Position numbers and translations under genes: made by a program
Source: Blastocatellia bacterium
GTDB lineage: Bacteria > Acidobacteriota > Blastocatellia > UBA7656
Reading direction: 5' to 3'
Assembly (NCBI GenBank): GCA_035275065.1
Contig: DATENM010000080.1
Coordinates: 1-51,151, forward strand
DNA: 51,151 nt
Shown here: positions 25,451 to 33,639 of the stretch, piece by piece
How positions within the stretch are numbered: the first letter of the stretch is position 1
How the letters are laid out: every line of letters starts with the position of its first letter
The notes under the pieces: generated by a model
The model's input: the letters and a program-made list of their open reading frames with translations, nothing else
Databases searched by the model: none
Told to the model about the DNA's origin: nothing

Positions 25451-26203
25451 ATGAATCTTGGGAAAGAGCGGCGCGAAGCTAAGCGCATCAGCTACATCTG
25501 CGAGGTCGAGTGCGAGGGCGCGGGGATCAGCCGCATGGCCACGCGCATCACCGATCTCAGCATCACCGGGGCGTTCATCGATTCGATGATCAACTACGCG
25601 CCCGGCACCCAACTGACGCTCAAGTTTCGTGTCAAAGACCAGCTCATAGAAACCGAGGGGGTCGTGCGCTATAGCCTGCGACAGATGGGCATGGGCGTGC
25701 AGTTTGTCAATGTGCGGCCCGAGCATCTCGCCCTGCTCGAACATCTGATCGAGGGCAAACCGCTCGCGCCGCCTGCGCCGCCTGCGCCCCCACCAGTCGC
25801 CGTAGCGCCGCCTGCGCCCGCGCCGGCCGCCGTAGCGCCGCCTGCGCCCGCCGCTCCCGCGCAGTACATGTTGACCGGCAACTTCGCCATCGTCAGCCTG
25901 TTTGACGTCATCCAGATCATCGAGAACAATCACCTGACCGGCGCGCTGGTCATCGCCTCGGTGGTCGCCGCCGGCGAGATTCATTTCAACGATGGCCGGA
26001 TCGTCGGCGCGCAATTGCCCGGCGCGGTCGGCCAGGATGCGCTCATCAAATTCCTCGACGTCACCGAAGGCAGCTTCACTTTCAACAAATCCGAGACCGA
26101 ATACCCGCGCACCATCCAGGCCGGCAGCAACATGGGGCTGATGCTCGACCTGTTGCGCATCAAGGACGAAGAAGCCGCCTTCTCTTCGCTCTCCGACTCG
26201 TAA
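25451..26203 (+). CDS. PilZ - DUF4388 (PATAN-like) protein
   Basis: A 250-aa protein. The N-terminal PilZ domain has the c-di-GMP ligands ERREAKR (Arg7, Arg8, Arg12) and DLSITG (Asp35, Ser37, Gly40), so second-messenger binding is likely. A low-complexity PPAPPAPPPVAVAPPAP linker follows. A C-terminal DUF4388 domain ends the protein (MLTGNFAIVSLFDVIQIIE, LTGALVI, GEIHFNDGRIVGAQ, and the GSFTF signature). DUF4388 is frequent beside gliding and twitching genes in Myxococcota and Acidobacteria. It is located 15 nt after recX and close to pilT, so it probably tunes pilus motility by c-di-GMP. That functional link is inferred. Confidence 0.88.
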   Translation: MNLGKERREAKRISYICEVECEGAGISRMATRITDLSITGAFIDSMINYAPGTQLTLKFRVKDQLIETEGVVRYSLRQMGMGVQFVNVRPEHLALLEHLIEGKPLAPPAPPAPPPVAVAPPAPAPAAVAPPAPAAPAQYMLTGNFAIVSLFDVIQIIENNHLTGALVIASVVAAGEIHFNDGRIVGAQLPGAVGQDALIKFLDVTEGSFTFNKSETEYPRTIQAGSNMGLMLDLLRIKDEEAAFSSLSDS

Positions 26204-26289
26204 TCCATCCCGCCTAAAACCAGTTGCCGGGCCATCGGCTGTCGCGCCGGCGGTGCGTCAGCGCGAGGCGCAATGGGAACTGCCTTGCG

Positions 26290-26302
26290 CGTTTGCTATA
26301 AT
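26290..26302 (+). promoter_or_regulatory. Extended -10 promoter upstream of alaS
   Basis: TTTGCTATAAT at about 26292-26302 is a perfect TATAAT with the TGn extension. The -35 at 26274-26279 (TGGGAA) is weak, which fits an extended -10 promoter. Transcription would start about 25 nt before the alaS ATG. Confidence 0.55.
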
Positions 26303-26334
26303 CTGGTTTTCGACTTTCATTAAAGAAGACGACT

Positions 26335-29025
26335 ATGATGACCGGACAAGAGATCAGACAGAAATTCCTCGATTATTTTGCGGCGCGCGGCCATCGCGTC
26401 GTGCGCAGCTCGCCCTTGCTGCCTGCCAATGACCCGACGTTGTTATTCACGAACGCCGGCATGAACCAGTTCAAGGACGTTTTTCTCGGCCTTGAGCCGC
26501 GCGATTACAAGCGCGCCGCGTCGTCGCAGAAGTGCGTGCGCGCCGGCGGCAAGCATAACGACCTTGACGAAGTGGGCCGCACGTCGCGGCATCACACTTT
26601 CTTCGAGATGCTCGGCAATTTCTCGTTCGGCGATTACTTTAAGAAAGAAGCCATCTATTTCGCCTGGGACTTGCTGGTCAACGAGTTCAAGCTCGACCCG
26701 CAACGCCTGTGGTTTTCGGTCTTCGAGGGCGACGCGGAAGTCTCTGCCGACGAAGAGGCCGTGCGCTACTGGGAACAGGTCGGCGCGCCCAGCGAGCGCA
26801 TCCTGCGCTTTGGCCGCAAAGATAACTTCTGGCAGATGGGCGAGACCGGGCCGTGCGGGCCATGCTCGGAGATTCATTACTACCAGGGGCCGCACCCGGA
26901 AGACCCCGAGCACAACCGCCCCGAACTGGTCAACGGCGTCGGCGACACGACGATGGAGATATGGAACCTCGTCTTCATGCAGTTCAATCGCTCGAAGGTC
27001 GGCGACAAGTACGAGTTGACGCCGCTGCCCGCGCCTTCGGTTGATACGGGCATGGGGCTTGAGCGCGTCACGGCAGTGATTCAGGGGGTCGCCTCGAATT
27101 ACGACACCGACCTGATCCGGCCTATCATTGACGTCATCGCCGGGCTCTGTGGCAAGGATTACGTTTACGATTCGGAAGAGGGCTTTGCCATGCGCGTGCT
27201 GGCCGACCACGCGCGGACGACGGCGTTTGCGATTGCCGACGGCATCGCGCCCGGCAATGTCGGACGTAATTACGTGCTGCGCAAAATCATGCGGCGGGCG
27301 ATCTATCACGGCGCGAAAGGGCTGGGTTTGAAGTCGCCGTTCTTCGATAAGGTCGCCGGCTTCGTCGTTGATTTCATGGGCGAGGCGTATCCCGAATTGA
27401 TCGCCTCGCGCAACCTGATCGAGCAGACGGTGCGCGGCGAAGAGACACGCTTCAGCCGCATCCTGACCATCGGTGAGCCGCGGCTTGTCGAGCTATTCGA
27501 GCGTTACACGCCGGCCGCGCCGCCGATGATGGAGCTGGCGCGCACCTATGACACCTATGGCGTGCCGCGCGACTTGATCCGCGTCGTGTTGGGCCAGCAC
27601 GGCGTCGAGATGGAAGAAGACGCGTTCAACGAGCAGTTCGACGCGGCGCTCGGCGAGCTGCAACAACAGAGCGGTGCTTCGATGGCCGACCATTCGGCGG
27701 CGCGTCGCGCCAAAGAGATTTACGCCACGGTCACCGAAGCGTTGCCGCGCACGGAATTCACCGGCTACAAGGAGACTGAAACCGCCGCCCGCGTCCTGGC
27801 CATCGTCATCGGCGACAATAGCCCATCGTCGCTCGTCGCAGGCCAGACCGGCGAAATCATTTTCGACCGCACGCCGTTTTATTCGGAAGCCGGCGGCCAG
27901 GTCGGCGACACCGGCGTCCTGGAAAACGAAAACGTGCTGGCGACCGTCGAAGACACTTACTCGGTCACGAGCGGCTACACCCTGCACAAGACCAGAGTGG
28001 AGCACGGCGAACTGAGCGTCGGCGACTTGCTGACGGCGCGCGTTGACGCCGAGCGCCGCCGCCGCATCAAGGCCAATCACACGGGCACGCACCTCTTGCA
28101 CGCCGCCTTGCGCGAAGTGCTGGGCCCGCACGTCAAGCAGGCCGGATCGTTGGTCGCGCCTGACCGCTTGCGCTTCGACTTCACGCACTACGCGCCGCTT
28201 AGCGAAGACGAGATCGGCGAGATCGAGCGGCTGGTAAACTACGAAGTCTTGCACAACCGCGACGTCGAGACCGATGTCAAGCCGTTTGAAGAAGCGGTGG
28301 CGTCGGGGGCGATGGCGCTCTTTGGCGAGAAGTATGGCGCGGAGGTGCGCGTCGTCAGTGTGCCTGGTTTTTCGACAGAGCTTTGCGGCGGCACGCACGT
28401 TCATGCAACCGGTGACATCGGCCCGTTCAAGATCACCAGCGACGCTTCGATTGCGGCAGGCGTCCGCCGTCTGGAAGCGATCACGGCTGACGCGGCGGTG
28501 GCGCGCTTGCAAACCGACGAGCAGATCATCAAGCAGGTGAGCGACCGCTTGAAAGCGCGGGCCGAAGAGATTCCGGCGCAGGTTGATAAGCTGGTCGAGC
28601 AGGTGCGGCGCTACGAGCGCGAGCTTGAGCAATTAAAGTTAAAGGTGGCGCAATCGGAGGCCGCGCAGGCGGTCGAAGCGGCGCGCGAGGTCGGCGGCGT
28701 CAAAGTGCTGGCGCGTCGCGTCAACGATCTGGACGCCAACGCCCTGCGCCAGTTGGCCGACGTGCTGTCGCAAAAGCTCAAGAGCGGCGTCGTCGTCTTG
28801 GGCCAGGCCAATAACGGCAAGGCGGCGCTGGTGGCGCGCGTCACTGATGATTTGACGAAACGCTTGAACGCCGGGCAGATCATTCGCGAGATTGCGGCGC
28901 TGGTCGGCGGCAAAGGCGGCGGCAAAGCCGACATGGCTACGGGCGGCGGCTCGGAGCCTGAGAAGCTCGACGCCGCGCTCGACGCCAGCTATGACGCCAT
29001 CGAACGCATGCTGGCTGGAAAGTGA
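26335..29025 (+). CDS. alaS: Alanine-tRNA ligase
   Basis: An 896-aa class II synthetase that charges tRNA-Ala. Motif 1 region: GQEIRQKFLDYFAARGHRVV with PTLLFTNAGMNQFKDVFLG. Motif 2 region: SQKCVRAGGKHNDLDEVG and HHTFFEMLGNFSFGDYF. The editing domain has the zinc site HTGTHLLH (His-x3-His) and CGGTHVHATGDIG (Cys-x3-His), both intact, so mischarged Ser/Gly clearance is expected. The C-terminal C-Ala region has VRRYERELEQLKLKVAQ and GGKGGGKADMATGG. Length is typical (875-880). It starts MMT; a hairpin terminator follows directly. Confidence 0.97.
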   Translation: MMTGQEIRQKFLDYFAARGHRVVRSSPLLPANDPTLLFTNAGMNQFKDVFLGLEPRDYKRAASSQKCVRAGGKHNDLDEVGRTSRHHTFFEMLGNFSFGDYFKKEAIYFAWDLLVNEFKLDPQRLWFSVFEGDAEVSADEEAVRYWEQVGAPSERILRFGRKDNFWQMGETGPCGPCSEIHYYQGPHPEDPEHNRPELVNGVGDTTMEIWNLVFMQFNRSKVGDKYELTPLPAPSVDTGMGLERVTAVIQGVASNYDTDLIRPIIDVIAGLCGKDYVYDSEEGFAMRVLADHARTTAFAIADGIAPGNVGRNYVLRKIMRRAIYHGAKGLGLKSPFFDKVAGFVVDFMGEAYPELIASRNLIEQTVRGEETRFSRILTIGEPRLVELFERYTPAAPPMMELARTYDTYGVPRDLIRVVLGQHGVEMEEDAFNEQFDAALGELQQQSGASMADHSAARRAKEIYATVTEALPRTEFTGYKETETAARVLAIVIGDNSPSSLVAGQTGEIIFDRTPFYSEAGGQVGDTGVLENENVLATVEDTYSVTSGYTLHKTRVEHGELSVGDLLTARVDAERRRRIKANHTGTHLLHAALREVLGPHVKQAGSLVAPDRLRFDFTHYAPLSEDEIGEIERLVNYEVLHNRDVETDVKPFEEAVASGAMALFGEKYGAEVRVVSVPGFSTELCGGTHVHATGDIGPFKITSDASIAAGVRRLEAITADAAVARLQTDEQIIKQVSDRLKARAEEIPAQVDKLVEQVRRYERELEQLKLKVAQSEAAQAVEAAREVGGVKVLARRVNDLDANALRQLADVLSQKLKSGVVVLGQANNGKAALVARVTDDLTKRLNAGQIIREIAALVGGKGGGKADMATGGGSEPEKLDAALDASYDAIERMLAGK

Positions 29026-29035
29026 TGCAAGGGAA

Positions 29036-29062
29036 GTGACGCGCCTTCGCGCGGCGCGTCAC
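29036..29062 (+). terminator. Hairpin after alaS, probable terminator
   Basis: GTGACGCGCC (29036-29045) pairs perfectly with GGCGCGTCAC (29053-29062) around a 7-nt loop. It is followed by GCTTT, a short T-run. It lies 11 nt after the alaS stop and 16 nt before the end of the convergent coiled-coil gene. Confidence 0.65.
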
Positions 29063-29077
29063 GCTTTGATTGCGGCG

Positions 29078-29401
29078 CTACGAATGGTTTGAGATGTGAC
29101 CTTCCACGACGCGGATGAGGGCGTTCAAGTTTTCGCGCGTGGTCTTCTGATCCTCAACCAGCTTCTCGATCTGTTCGGTGTTCAGCCGCGCCACCTGAAT
29201 CAGCCCCGCGATGGCTTCCTGAATGCCGCGCATTCGCTCATCGAAATGATCCTGCCGCTCATCGACCTGTTTCTGTCGCTTATCGAAACGATCCTGCCGT
29301 TCCGTCATTTGCGTGAGGATTTCGTTCATGCGCGCCTGGTTCTCAATGATGGTGGCCATCGCATTATTGAACCGCTTTTCGAAGTCCGGGTCGTAGCTCA
29401 T
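29078..29401 (-). CDS. Small coiled-coil protein of unknown function
   Basis: A 107-aa soluble protein starting MSYDPDFEKRFNNAMATI; an upstream in-frame start at 29437 would add 12 residues. The middle is a heptad-type coil with repeated 'ER/KRQ-D-x-F-D' units (TERQDRFDKRQKQVDERQDH, then FDERMRGIQEAIAGLIQVAR). The C-terminus TTRENLNALIRVVEGHI continues helical. Proteins like this are common in Cyanobacteria, Chloroflexi and Acidobacteria, with no assigned function. It lies 58 nt after the YprB-like gene on the same strand. Confidence 0.6.
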   Translation of the reverse strand: MSYDPDFEKRFNNAMATIIENQARMNEILTQMTERQDRFDKRQKQVDERQDHFDERMRGIQEAIAGLIQVARLNTEQIEKLVEDQKTTRENLNALIRVVEGHISNHS

Positions 29402-29458
29402 GCCGCCTATTATCCGCCACGTTGTTGACGCGGACAAGGAGAATAATATGTGCCCGAA

Positions 29459-30310
29459 TTAGCGCCAGCCGTAGTAGCTGAACGCGGTGTTGTGCTTGAG
29501 CCGTTGAATCGTCTCGGAGTCGGCTTTGAAGGGAATTGCCGGCAGCCCAGGCGCGGCGATCTGATGGCTCTGATAGAAAGGCGTTTCGCGCAGCTTCAGG
29601 TTGTACGCCTTGACCAGCAGGGCTTCAAGGTTGACCACGTCTGTGGCGTTGTAGGCGAGCAAGGTTTCGAGCGCGCGGGTGTCTTTCGTGCGCTTGAATT
29701 CATTCCACAACAACACGGCGAAGAAGCCGTCCACATCGGCCAGCTCTTTGCGATCAAGCCCGAGTTGGCGCTCGCAGCCCTTCAAGCCGCCTTTGTAGCC
29801 GAGACTCCTCAGCACATACATCAGGTCAATGTGCGCGTGGCGCATCCGCGTACGAAAAAAGCGCTCGATGAAGGGCACGTCGAATGACTTGCCGTTGTAA
29901 GTCACCACGGTGGCGTACTCCTGAATGTCGCGCTTAAAGTCGTCGAGGTTATCGCCCTGCACGTAATGGCGAATGCGGCGGCCATCGTAAATCACAATCG
30001 TCGTGATCGAATCGCCATAACCGAGGCCGGTGGTTTCGATGTCAAGGTAGGCGATGGTGTGGCGGAATTCGGGGAACAGTCGCCAGTGCTGATTGGCTTT
30101 CAGCGACGCCGCGAAGTGATGCGGGTTATTACTTTCAAGATGCAGCAGCGATTCCCACAGGTGCTCAGAAAAGGCCGCGGCGGCGCGGCCCGGCAAGGCG
30201 GCCGGCTCCGTATTCAGAGCCGTGTCCCAGCAGTCAATGCCCGATAACCAGAGACGCTGCTCGGCCATTGGGCTGATGCCGGGGATATGACAGAAGGTGT
30301 TTTTCAGCAT
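29459..30310 (-). CDS. YprB-like ribonuclease H-fold (DEDD) exonuclease
   Basis: A 283-aa protein. The start MLKNTFCHIPGISPMAEQRL is typical of YprB-type proteins. The DEDD exonuclease motifs are in order: exo I AYLDIETTGLG (Asp and Glu), exo II VVTYNGKSFDVPFIERFF (Asp), and exo III YNATDVVNLEAL (Tyr-x3-Asp). Together they predict metal-dependent 3'-5' exonuclease activity on DNA or RNA. The family is widespread but little studied. An LRV-repeat gene lies immediately upstream and the coiled-coil gene downstream, all on the minus strand, so a loose operon is possible. Confidence 0.83.
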   Translation of the reverse strand: MLKNTFCHIPGISPMAEQRLWLSGIDCWDTALNTEPAALPGRAAAAFSEHLWESLLHLESNNPHHFAASLKANQHWRLFPEFRHTIAYLDIETTGLGYGDSITTIVIYDGRRIRHYVQGDNLDDFKRDIQEYATVVTYNGKSFDVPFIERFFRTRMRHAHIDLMYVLRSLGYKGGLKGCERQLGLDRKELADVDGFFAVLLWNEFKRTKDTRALETLLAYNATDVVNLEALLVKAYNLKLRETPFYQSHQIAAPGLPAIPFKADSETIQRLKHNTAFSYYGWR

Positions 30311-30325
30311 ACGTCGCGTTGGCTA

Positions 30326-30886
30326 TCAGCTTCTGCCGAGCAATCGCGCAAAGAATCCGCTCTTCGGCGTGTTGGGATTTTGCTTCGCCTGATTGCGGAC
30401 ATGAAAATCCGCGTCTTGCGCGAGCACTTTCAGCAGCGCCGATGGCGTTTGCTCGTTATTCGCCACGCTCCAGCGCACATAATTGACCGCGTCGCGCGCG
30501 AGCTTTTCAAGGCTCGCAGCCGGTGCGCTCAGGTTGCCCGCGACTGCCATGCGCACCGCGGATAACGTGTCATCGGCTAATCTTTCTAAACTGCTGGCCG
30601 GCGTCCGCGGGTTATCGGCGACTGCTTCTCTGACGTTGCCGTCGGTGTCCGTCGCCAGCGCTTCGAGCAGATCAGCGGCTTTCGTTGCCGCCGCGACCGC
30701 CGCTCTGGCGCTCGGGCAATGCCGGGCGAGCAATAAAAGGTCTTCGGCTTCTATCGCCTTCGCCCAGGTCTTCTCAAGGTGAAGGTCATAGAGCCCCTGA
30801 GCGATCTCTGCCCGATGCTCGGTGACAAACTTGATGCATTCGTCCGCGTCGGCGGGCGTGACTTTCTGCTTCTCTGGCTCAGCCAT
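30326..30886 (-). CDS. Leucine-rich variant (LRV) repeat protein
   Basis: A 186-aa protein, probably cytoplasmic. Residues about 80-175 contain LRV/HEAT-like helical repeats with the signature 'VR-x-A-V-A-x-N-P-x-T-P-x-x-x-L-x-x-L-A'. Examples are GNVREAVADNPRTPASSLER, VRMAVAGNLSAPAASLEKLA and VRWSVANNEQTPSALLKVLA. The repeats usually form a right-handed solenoid for protein or nucleic-acid binding. The first 75 residues (DADECIKFVTEHRAEIAQGL) are unassigned. It ends 16 nt before the exonuclease start, suggesting co-transcription. Confidence 0.68.
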   Translation of the reverse strand: MAEPEKQKVTPADADECIKFVTEHRAEIAQGLYDLHLEKTWAKAIEAEDLLLLARHCPSARAAVAAATKAADLLEALATDTDGNVREAVADNPRTPASSLERLADDTLSAVRMAVAGNLSAPAASLEKLARDAVNYVRWSVANNEQTPSALLKVLAQDADFHVRNQAKQNPNTPKSGFFARLLGRS

Positions 30887-30936
30887 ATTTTTACAGCTTA
30901 CTTGTTTGAATGGATATGGGTGAGGGCACCATCACA

Positions 30937-31025
30937 AGGCAAAAGACAAAAGTAAAAAGTAAAAAAATGTCGGAACGCGTAATCCCTTCTCCACTTTTGC
31001 CTTTTGCCTTTTTACTTTTGCCTTC
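30937..31025. repeat. A-rich heptad inverted repeat (element E)
   Basis: The left arm at 30937-30967 reads GGCAAAA, GACAAAA, GTAAAAA, GTAAAAA. The right arm at 30992-31025, reverse-complemented, reads GGCAAAA, GTAAAAA, GGCAAAA, GGCAAAA. The same 7-nt register is used in both arms but with different unit order, so pairing is imperfect. It lies in the 155-nt gap between icd and the LRV gene. On the minus strand it could act as an icd terminator, since T-rich and A-rich arms pair. Confidence 0.78.
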
Positions 31026-31041
31026 GCGCGCAGCGCGTGGC

Positions 31042-32427
31042 TTACATATTCTCGATGATGGCCGAAGCGAACTCGCTGGTCTTCAGTTTCGTCGCGCCCG
31101 CCATCTGCCGGTGCAAATCGTAAGTCACGCGCTTCTGCTGAATGGTCTTCGTCAGCGCCTCAACGATTTTCTCGCTCGCCTCGCGCCAGCCCATGTGCTC
31201 GAACATCATGACGCCCGACAGAATCACCGACGACGGGTTGACCATGTCGAGGTCGGCGTACTTCGGCGCGGTGCCGTGCGTCGCCTCAAAGACGGCGGCG
31301 TTGTCGCCGATATTGGCTCCCGGAGCCATTCCCAGGCCACCGACCTGCGCCGCCGCGGCGTCCGACAGGTAATCGCCGTTGAGGTTCGGGGTTGCCAGAA
31401 TCGAATACTCGTCGGGGCGGATTAAGATCTGTTGGAAGATCGAATCGGCGATGCGGTCTTTGATCAACAGCTTCTTCTGCCATTCACCGTTGCCGTGCGT
31501 CGCCCAGATTGCGGCCATCGTCTGCTTGATCTCTTCGACGACGGCGGCGCGCTGATTCTCGCTCATCTGATCGAATCCCGGCTCGATCATGCGGGCGTTC
31601 TCTTCGTCGCTGATGTCGGCGTTCTGCTCGCGGTTGCCCAAAATCCAGGTCTCGCGCTCGGTGATGATCTGGCTGCGGAACTCGTCTTTCGCCAGCTCGT
31701 AGCCCCAGTCGCGGAACGCCCCTTCGGTGAACTTCATGATGTTGCCTTTATGCACCAGGGTCACCGACGGCTTGTTGAAATCGAGCGCGTACTTGATGGC
31801 ACGGCGCACCAGCCGTTTCGTCCCGGTCGGCGAGATCGGCTTAATGCCGATGCCGCTGTCCGGGCGCACCTTGAAGCCGTACTGCGTGTTCAACAGCGAG
31901 ATAATCTCTTGCGCGCGCTCGCTGCCGGAAACAAATTCGACGCCGGCGTAAACGTCTTCGGTGTTTTCGCGGAAGATGACCACGTCTACTTTTTCAGGGT
32001 GACGCACCGGCGACGGCACGCCGTCGAAGTAGCGCACGGGCCGCACGCAGGCGTAGAGGTCTAGCACCTGCCGCAAGGTGACGTTAAGACTGCGGATGCC
32101 GCCGCCTACAGGTGTTGTCAGCGGCCCTTTGATGGCGACAACGAATTCGGCAATCGCCTTGACGGAATCCTCAGTCAGCCACTCGCCAAAGGTGTTGAAG
32201 GCTTTTTCGCCGGCAAAGATTTCGTACCAGGCGATGCGGCGCTTGCCGCCGTAAGCGCGCTCGACCGCCGCATCAAAGACCTGGCGCGACGCCGCCCAGA
32301 TGTCGCGGCCTGTGCCGTCGCCTTCGATGAACGGAATGATGGGTTGATCGGGGACGCGGAGCTGTGCCCCTTCGACGGTAATCTTTTGACCATCGGCGGG
32401 AACTTCTATACCATTGAACATCGCCAT
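31042..32427 (-). CDS. icd: NADP-dependent isocitrate dehydrogenase
   Basis: A TCA-cycle enzyme that decarboxylates isocitrate to 2-oxoglutarate, the substrate of the Kgd enzyme encoded upstream in this window. The IPFIEGDGTGRDIW start, GPLTTPVGGGIRSLNVTLRQ and VIFRENTEDVYAGVEF are diagnostic. Ser113, the site phosphorylated by AceK in E. coli, is at the same number. GTAPKYADLDMVNPSS places Lys and Tyr as in NADP-preferring enzymes. At 461 aa it is about 45 longer than E. coli Icd; the extra residues form an insertion near 260-315 (NREQNADISDEENARMIEPG onward), also known in cyanobacterial forms. AGGAGGT lies 8 nt before the ATG. Confidence 0.96.
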   Translation of the reverse strand: MAMFNGIEVPADGQKITVEGAQLRVPDQPIIPFIEGDGTGRDIWAASRQVFDAAVERAYGGKRRIAWYEIFAGEKAFNTFGEWLTEDSVKAIAEFVVAIKGPLTTPVGGGIRSLNVTLRQVLDLYACVRPVRYFDGVPSPVRHPEKVDVVIFRENTEDVYAGVEFVSGSERAQEIISLLNTQYGFKVRPDSGIGIKPISPTGTKRLVRRAIKYALDFNKPSVTLVHKGNIMKFTEGAFRDWGYELAKDEFRSQIITERETWILGNREQNADISDEENARMIEPGFDQMSENQRAAVVEEIKQTMAAIWATHGNGEWQKKLLIKDRIADSIFQQILIRPDEYSILATPNLNGDYLSDAAAAQVGGLGMAPGANIGDNAAVFEATHGTAPKYADLDMVNPSSVILSGVMMFEHMGWREASEKIVEALTKTIQQKRVTYDLHRQMAGATKLKTSEFASAIIENM

Positions 32428-32475
32428 AGATGATGACCTCCTGAGTTATGAGCCGTAAGAATTACTCGCGGTCGC

Positions 32476-32505
32476 AATGTAGCAATCGCGAACAAGGAGT
32501 GTCAA
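32476..32505 (-). promoter_or_regulatory. Sigma-70 promoter of icd
   Basis: On the minus strand a perfect TTGACA (32505-32500) and TACATT (32481-32476) are 18 nt apart. Transcription would start about 40 nt before the icd ATG. The -35 box is only 6 nt from heptad element C. Confidence 0.65.
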
Positions 32506-32511
32506 GATAAG

Positions 32512-32628
<117 letters not shown>

Positions 32629-32647
32629 ACCTGATTCCCGTTTTCCA

Positions 32648-33598
32648 ATGACTGACGAGACCAAGCAGCCCGTGGCCGGCGACGAAGAGGCGATTGCCGA
32701 GATTCATCGCCGCATACAGGAATCCGAGGCGGCCAATCTAACGGCGGACGCCATCACCCTGGACGCATGGGATCGCGTCAAGCTGGCGCGCCATGCCAGC
32801 CGGCCATATACGCTCGATTACATCGAGGCGCTGTTTACCGACTTCACCGAAATTCATGGCGACCGGCGCTTCGGCGACGACCCGGCGCTAGTCACGGGCT
32901 TTGCGCGCTTTCACGGCGACCCTTGCGTTGTCGTCGGTCATCAGAAAGGCCGCACCACCAAGCAGCGCCAGCAGCGCAACTTTGGCATGCCCAAGCCCGA
33001 AGGCTATCGCAAGGCGCTGCGGGTGATGAAGATCGCCGAGAAATTCCGCCGCCCCATCTTTGCCTTCATTGACACGCCGGGCGCTTATCCGGGCATTGAC
33101 GCCGAAGAGCGCGGCCAGGCCGAGGCCATCGCTTACAACCTGCGCGAGATGGCGCGGCTGCGCGTGCCGGTCATCGTCACGGTGACGGGCGAAGGCGGTT
33201 CGGGCGGCGCGCTGGCCATCGGCGTCGGCGATCAAGTCATGATGCTGGAGAATGCGATCTATTCGGTGATCTCGCCGGAATCCTGCTCGGCCATTCTATG
33301 GCGCGATCAGGATCACGCGCAGGAGGCGGCGCGGGCTTTGCGATTGACTGCCCCCGACCTGTTGCAGTTCGGCTTGATTGATCGCATCATCGCCGAGCCG
33401 GCGGGCGGCGCACACGCCGACCCCGAAGCCATGAGCGCGACGCTTGACGAGGCGCTCGGCGAAGCCCTGGCCACGGTCAGCGATTTATCAATCGAAGAGC
33501 GGCTGCGCTTGCGCTACGACAAGTTTCGCAAGATGGGCGATTTTGAAGACCAAAAGGCGAAAGATCGCGCCGCGAAGGCGGAAGTGCTGGAGTGGTAG
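32648..33598 (+). CDS. accA: Acetyl-CoA carboxylase carboxyltransferase subunit alpha
   Basis: A 316-aa subunit of the carboxyltransferase that transfers CO2 from biotin to acetyl-CoA, the first step of fatty acid synthesis. Signature segments are ARHASRPYTLDYIEALFTDF, EIHGDRRFGDDPALVTGFA, GHQKGRTTKQRQQRNFGMPK, FAFIDTPGAYPGIDAEERGQ and GEGGSGGALAIGVGDQVMML. Length matches the family (about 315-325). No accD or accBC is present nearby. The start lies 19 nt after a large hairpin and lacks a clear Shine-Dalgarno, so leader structure could matter for its expression. Confidence 0.96.
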   Translation: MTDETKQPVAGDEEAIAEIHRRIQESEAANLTADAITLDAWDRVKLARHASRPYTLDYIEALFTDFTEIHGDRRFGDDPALVTGFARFHGDPCVVVGHQKGRTTKQRQQRNFGMPKPEGYRKALRVMKIAEKFRRPIFAFIDTPGAYPGIDAEERGQAEAIAYNLREMARLRVPVIVTVTGEGGSGGALAIGVGDQVMMLENAIYSVISPESCSAILWRDQDHAQEAARALRLTAPDLLQFGLIDRIIAEPAGGAHADPEAMSATLDEALGEALATVSDLSIEERLRLRYDKFRKMGDFEDQKAKDRAAKAEVLEW

Positions 33599-33639
33599 CT
33601 CTGCCCCTTTCGCATATCGTTGTTCGGAGGACGCATCAG

